A stretch of DNA of 51,634 bases, taken from assembly GCA_002345625.1 (NCBI GenBank), contig DDWE01000158.1:1-51634 (forward strand), written 5' to 3'. Each line of letters begins with the position of its first letter. The first letter of the stretch is position 1. A model generated the notes under the pieces. It did no database searches and was not told where the DNA came from. It was given only the letters and a program-made list of their open reading frames with translations. Positions 47,770 to 51,634 of this stretch are shown here, in pieces. The position numbers were made by a program, and so were the translations under genes. Source of the stretch: Desulfuromonadaceae bacterium UBA2294. GTDB lineage: Bacteria > Desulfobacterota > Desulfuromonadia > Desulfuromonadales > UBA2294.

Positions 47770-48834
47770 TCAATAAGCAAAAGGGTAGAGCTTCCAGTAA
47801 GCTTTAATCCTCTGCCATCGGTGGGCCAGACCATCCGGCTCAAACAGCAGGAAAAGAACAATCGCCAGACCGATGGCCATCTCCTTGATATAAGCGAGGG
47901 CCTGGTTCAGACCGGGGAACGAACCACTGATCATTCCGACGCCGGCCTCCATCACCTCCGGGAGCAGAACCATAAACGCCGTCCCGAGCAGCGAACCGGA
48001 GATCGATCCCAGACCGCCGATAATGACCATGCCGAGAAACTGGATGGACAACACAATGGTGAACTGCTCGGCAGAGACAAAACCGAGAAAATGGCCATAA
48101 AGAGCGCCACCGATACCGGCATAAAAAGCCGAGAGGCCAAAGGAGAGGATGCGATACCGGGTCAGATTGATCCCCATGATCTCGGCCGACAGATAATGAT
48201 CGCGCACGGCCACCAGGGCGCGACCATCTCGGGTGCGCATCAGGTTGGTCGCCAGCAGGTACAGCACCAGAACAAAGGCATAGACGACAAAAAAATACGA
48301 GCGTTCACTGCTGAAGGGGACATCGAACAGGCGGAACGAATCGGCCATGGCCCCGGAGGAGCCTCCGGTGAACCATTCGGCCCGGGAAAAGAAATCCTCG
48401 AGGATGAACTGGGAAGCGAGGGTGGCAATCGCCAGATACAGCCCCTTGATCCGCCCGGCCGGAATCCCGACGCCCAGACCGACCAGCAGGGTCAACACAC
48501 CGGACAAGGGGATGGCAAGAGCGACCGGGATGCCGAAACGGTTGTTGAGCCAGGCCGAAGCAAAAGCGCCGAAACCAAAAAAAGCTGCGTGACCGAGGGA
48601 GATCTGGCCGGTGAAACCGACGACGATATTGAGGCCGAGCGCGGCGATTCCGAAACAACCGATCTGGATGAGCAGGGTCAGGTAGTAACCGTTGAACACC
48701 AGCGGCGCAAACAGCAGCGCGACCATGAATGTCAGGGCAAAATTACGCGTGAACGGCGTGGCAAAGACGGTCGTATCCCTGGCATAGGAGGTGCGAAAAT
48801 CGCCACAGGGGCGCAAGGACTGTCCGGATGACAT
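47770..48834 (-). CDS. livM: Branched-chain amino-acid type ABC transporter permease LivM
   Basis: A 354-residue inner-membrane permease with about nine helices. LGLNIVVGFTGQISLGHAAFFGFGAF and MVIIGGLGSISGSLLGTAFMVLLPE are LivM signatures. The N-terminus has about 30 polar residues before the first helix. It starts six bases after livH with GAGAGGATC upstream, and ends 69 bases before livK. Confidence 0.93.
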   Translation of the reverse strand: MSSGQSLRPCGDFRTSYARDTTVFATPFTRNFALTFMVALLFAPLVFNGYYLTLLIQIGCFGIAALGLNIVVGFTGQISLGHAAFFGFGAFASAWLNNRFGIPVALAIPLSGVLTLLVGLGVGIPAGRIKGLYLAIATLASQFILEDFFSRAEWFTGGSSGAMADSFRLFDVPFSSERSYFFVVYAFVLVLYLLATNLMRTRDGRALVAVRDHYLSAEIMGINLTRYRILSFGLSAFYAGIGGALYGHFLGFVSAEQFTIVLSIQFLGMVIIGGLGSISGSLLGTAFMVLLPEVMEAGVGMISGSFPGLNQALAYIKEMAIGLAIVLFLLFEPDGLAHRWQRIKAYWKLYPFAY

Positions 48835-48839
48835 AGCGA

Positions 48840-49733
48840 TTAGATCCTCTCGATATCCTTGGTGCCGAACAGACCATAGGGGCGAATCATCAGGATAATG
48901 ACCAGAGCATAAAACGGGGCCACTGAGTACAGGTTACCTATGTGCAGGTACTGTCCATCGACAAATTCAGCCAAGTTCTCCAGCACACCGATGATCAGGC
49001 CACCGACGACCGCGCCGACGATGGAATCGAGACCGCCGAGAATCACCGCCGGAAAGACTTTGATGCCGAAAAACGACAGGGCCGACGAGACGCCATTGAC
49101 CATGCCGATGACGATGCCGGCCAGAGCCGAGACCACAGCTGAAATCGCCCAGGCCCCTGCAAAGACATTTTTCACCGAAATACCCAGGCTCTGCGCCACC
49201 TGCTGATTAAAAGCGGTCGCCCGCATCGCCAATCCGGCCTTGGAGAAGCGGAAAAAATAGTAAAAAGCCGCCATGATGACGAGGGAGATCACCATGCTCA
49301 TGACGTAAGGCGTCTGCACCTGCAGTCCAAACACATCAATACTTTCGGTCGAAAACGCCTGGGGGTACGGGCGTGGAAAGCCGCCGAACATCCAGCCCAT
49401 CAACGACTGGAAGAACATCGACAGACCGATGGTGACCATAATCACGGAAATAATCGGTTCACCGATCATCGGTCGCAGCACCAGAACCTGCAGGGCGATG
49501 CCGAACACCACCATAAAACAGAGCGTCAACGGGAAGCCGGCCCAAAATGGCAGTTCAAAACGGACCAGCAGCCACCAGCAGGTCCAGGCACCGATCAACA
49601 GGAATTCACCCTGGGCAAAGTTGACCACCTTGGTCGACTTGTAGATCAAAACAAAACACATGGCGACCACCCCGTAAAGAGTGCCGATGATCAGGCCGTT
49701 GATCAGCAACTGGCCGAGTAGACTGCTATTCAT
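48840..49733 (-). CDS. livH: Branched-chain amino-acid type ABC transporter permease LivH
   Basis: A 297-residue inner-membrane permease. LLINGLIIGTLYGVVAMCFVLIYKST, VNFAQGEFLLIGAW and VILGGLDSIVGAVVGGLIIGVLE match LivH. Its start overlaps the acyl-CoA synthetase stop by four bases (ATGA) with GGAGGGAT upstream, so the ligase and the permease are translated together. Confidence 0.94.
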   Translation of the reverse strand: MNSSLLGQLLINGLIIGTLYGVVAMCFVLIYKSTKVVNFAQGEFLLIGAWTCWWLLVRFELPFWAGFPLTLCFMVVFGIALQVLVLRPMIGEPIISVIMVTIGLSMFFQSLMGWMFGGFPRPYPQAFSTESIDVFGLQVQTPYVMSMVISLVIMAAFYYFFRFSKAGLAMRATAFNQQVAQSLGISVKNVFAGAWAISAVVSALAGIVIGMVNGVSSALSFFGIKVFPAVILGGLDSIVGAVVGGLIIGVLENLAEFVDGQYLHIGNLYSVAPFYALVIILMIRPYGLFGTKDIERI

Positions 49734-51634
49734 GCGACATCCCTCCTGACGGGAGACGGGTTCCTGCCAGCGGCACGTCCGTCATGATCGGCTTGCAGAG
49801 TGACAACTTCAAGTTTGGTTTTCACCGGGGTCGTCGTGCCGTCCTGAAAGGTGATGATCGTATCGACCGGAACCTGATCGTCACCGCTGTAGACCGACTC
49901 AATAATGCTGAAATATTTCTCCCGCACCACTCCGCGACGCACCTTTCGGGTCCGGGTCAGTTCGCCATCATCAGCGTCGAGCTGCTTATACAGTAGCAAA
50001 AATTTGCGGATTCTCTGAGCCGGCGGCAGGGTGGCATTGACGGTCTCAATCTCGCTGCGGATCAGCTCATAGACCTCCGGCATTGCCGACAGGTTGATGT
50101 AGTTGGTAAAGGCGATCCGGCGCTGCTCCGCCCACTTGGAGACGATTTCAAAGCGGATACAGACCATGGCAAAGAGCCAGGGCCGTTGATGGCCGATGAT
50201 CACTGCCTCAGCAATGTACGGTGAAAATTTGAGTTTGTTCTCGATAAACTGGGGCGAAAACTTACTGCCGGCAGCGGTGGTGGCCAGATCGCCAATGCGA
50301 TCGATCACCACCAGCTGCTGGTTGTTCGGATTGAAATAGCCGGCATCACCGGTGCGCATCCAGCCCTCGGAGTCGAGGGACTTACGGGTCTCTTCCTCAT
50401 TCTTGTAGTAACCGGCGAACATCCCCGGCGTACGGGCGACGATCTCACCAACCCCATTTTCATCAGCGTCGGCAATCCGCACCTGGCTGTTGCGCAAAGG
50501 CACCCCGACCGAGTCGAAATCGACGGCGTCGGCGGCGTGGATGGTGTAGGCGCCAGCGAGTTCGGTCTGGCCATAGATCTGCCGCAGGGGAACCCCCATG
50601 GCGAGGAAGAAGCGAAAGGTATCCGGTCCCAGCGCCGCACCGCCGGTGGCCGCCGAGCGCAGGTTAAAAAAGCCGAGGCGATCGCGCAGAGCACGAAACA
50701 ACAGCAGGTTGGCCAGCCACGAGCGACCGCCGCGCAGGGCAGCACGTTCAGACATCGCCATCCCCCAGCGATAGAGCAGGCGTTTGAGCGGTGTCGAATC
50801 CATCATGCGCGCTTTGATATCCGCCGCCAGCGATTCCCAGACCCGTGGCGCCAGCAACACAAAAGTCGGGCCGATTTCACGCATGTCGGCCATCAAGGTT
50901 TCCGGCTCCTCAACGAAATTGACCGTGGTACGTGACAGCAGGCCAAGAGCCACGGCGTAGACCTGCTCCATGATCCAGGGCAGCGGCAGGGAAGAGACGT
51001 AATTATCCCCCGGCAGGCGGGGATCGACTTCCAGATAATCGACACACTGCAGCAACAAGGGTCCGGACTGCAACATGGCCAGCTTCGGATTAGAGGTGGT
51101 GCCGGAGGTCGGACAGAGGATAGCGACATCTTTGCCGTCGCCAGCAGCGACCAGGGTTGCATAGATGCCGGGGTGCTGCGATTCGATATCACTGCCGCGC
51201 TGGAGTAATTCGGCGAAACTGAGCAGACGGTGATCCTCATACTTGCGCATACCGCGCGGATCAACATAGACAATATAGCGCAGACCGGGGCAGTTATCGG
51301 CGATTTCAAGCAGCTTGTCGACCTGCTCCTCATCCTCTGCGATAATTAACTGGGCTCCGGCATAGTTGATCAGGTAGGTGACTTCTTCGCTGAGTGAATC
51401 CTGGTAAAGCCCGAACACCGCAGCACGCAGGGCATGGGCGGCGATCTCGCTGGCAATCCACTGCGAACGGTTATCACCGATAATGCCGACCACACCGCCC
51501 GGCTCGACGCCAAGAGCATGCATCCCCAAAGCAATCAGTTGAACATTGCGCTGATAAACACTCCAGGTGATCTCGTTCCAGATCCCGTAATCCTTTTCAC
51601 GCAGGGCAATATCGGATGGATAGTGCTGCGCGTT
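49730..51634 (-). CDS. Long-chain-type AMP-forming acyl-CoA synthetase (5' end outside window)
   Basis: At least 634 residues are visible; the frame stays open to the right edge, so an ATG at 51529 is internal and the true start lies outside. The ATP P-loop CPTSGTTSNPK, IYGQTELAGAY, SEGWMRTGDAGYF and a C-terminal basic region ELTRTRKVRR with the candidate A10 lysine are present, fitting long-chain acyl-CoA synthetases. Its stop overlaps livH. In this operon it probably activates the imported acid with CoA. A livG ATPase gene may lie upstream, outside the window. Confidence 0.9.
   Translation of the reverse strand, partial: NAQHYPSDIALREKDYGIWNEITWSVYQRNVQLIALGMHALGVEPGGVVGIIGDNRSQWIASEIAAHALRAAVFGLYQDSLSEEVTYLINYAGAQLIIAEDEEQVDKLLEIADNCPGLRYIVYVDPRGMRKYEDHRLLSFAELLQRGSDIESQHPGIYATLVAAGDGKDVAILCPTSGTTSNPKLAMLQSGPLLLQCVDYLEVDPRLPGDNYVSSLPLPWIMEQVYAVALGLLSRTTVNFVEEPETLMADMREIGPTFVLLAPRVWESLAADIKARMMDSTPLKRLLYRWGMAMSERAALRGGRSWLANLLLFRALRDRLGFFNLRSAATGGAALGPDTFRFFLAMGVPLRQIYGQTELAGAYTIHAADAVDFDSVGVPLRNSQVRIADADENGVGEIVARTPGMFAGYYKNEEETRKSLDSEGWMRTGDAGYFNPNNQQLVVIDRIGDLATTAAGSKFSPQFIENKLKFSPYIAEAVIIGHQRPWLFAMVCIRFEIVSKWAEQRRIAFTNYINLSAMPEVYELIRSEIETVNATLPPAQRIRKFLLLYKQLDADDGELTRTRKVRRGVVREKYFSIIESVYSGDDQVPVDTIITFQDGTTTPVKTKLEVVTLQADHDGRAAGRNPSPVRRDVA

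Noticed and set aside
47821..48831. 336-residue plus-strand open frame
   Set aside because: Antisense to livM; very polar Gln/Asp/Gly/Arg-rich composition is what the reverse of a membrane protein gives.
51527..51529. ATG as start of the right-edge acyl-CoA synthetase
   Set aside because: The frame stays open for 35 codons to the edge and these encode plausible family sequence (ITWSVYQRNV), so the gene is cut by the window and does not start here.

Overview
The window looks like a chromosomal segment from a Gram-negative deltaproteobacterium (Desulfobacterota), most likely of the Desulfuromonadales (Desulfuromonas/Pelobacter/Geobacter type). I base this on protein character, on a strong sigma-54-type promoter, on GspA/ExeA, FtrD-like and FadL-type envelope proteins, and on operon orders. 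Almost every gene lies on the minus strand; the plus-strand exceptions are glgP, mazG, fxsA and a glucosaminidase lipoprotein. I see no insertion sequence, prophage, integrase or CRISPR array, so this is mostly core housekeeping DNA with small accessory pockets.

Layout. 1-1130: end of a putative metal/iron transport cluster (FtsX/MacB-type permease fragment, FtrD-like cysteine protein, heavy-metal-associated domain protein) behind a candidate sigma-54 promoter. 1317-3496: gspB-gspA (ExeBA-like). 3723-5423: short-type glucan phosphorylase with a clear terminator. 5516-6097: two small uncharacterised proteins. 6269-11523: ihfA, a MerR-type regulator, surE, pcm, a DedA/YqaA-type protein, nlpD, rpoS, apt and tRNA-Arg(CCT), a stationary-phase and repair block resembling the surE-pcm-nlpD-rpoS order of gammaproteobacteria. 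11748-18616: tRNA-Val(GAC), thrS, infC, rpmI, rplT, pheS and pheT leading into ihfA, the same order as in Escherichia coli. infC appears to start at AUA.

18744-22021: a FadL-type porin, homoserine dehydrogenase and a stand-alone M17 N-terminal-like protein. 22018-28187: nusB, ribH, ribBA, ribE, ribD, nrdR, a dCMP deaminase and glyA, tightly overlapping (riboflavin, nucleotide and one-carbon metabolism). 28261-34917: yceD, rpmF, plsX, fabH, fabD, fabG, acpP, fabF and rpiB, the classical fatty-acid/phospholipid start cluster, behind a near-consensus sigma-70 promoter. 35126-41415: mazG, fxsA, a small membrane protein, a YjbQ protein, a Bax-type glucosaminidase lipoprotein, a polysaccharide deacetylase, a RelA/SpoT-like protein with an intact HD hydrolase but an apparently dead synthetase, and a HIT protein. 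41440-51634: U32 peptidase, precorrin-4-methylase-like protein, tlyA, then a branched-chain-type ABC transporter (livF, livK, livM, livH; no livG in the window) flanked by two AMP-forming acyl-CoA ligases. One of these ligases lacks key catalytic elements; the other runs off the right edge.

The observations most worth a second look are: the sigma-54 promoter with its upstream inverted repeat before the metal-protein gene; the AUA start of infC; the pseudo-synthetase RelA/SpoT homologue; the truncated acyl-CoA ligase with an altered P-loop; the structured rpmI-rplT spacer; the stand-alone M17 N-domain protein; and the coupled pair of small unknown proteins at 5.5-6.1 kb.
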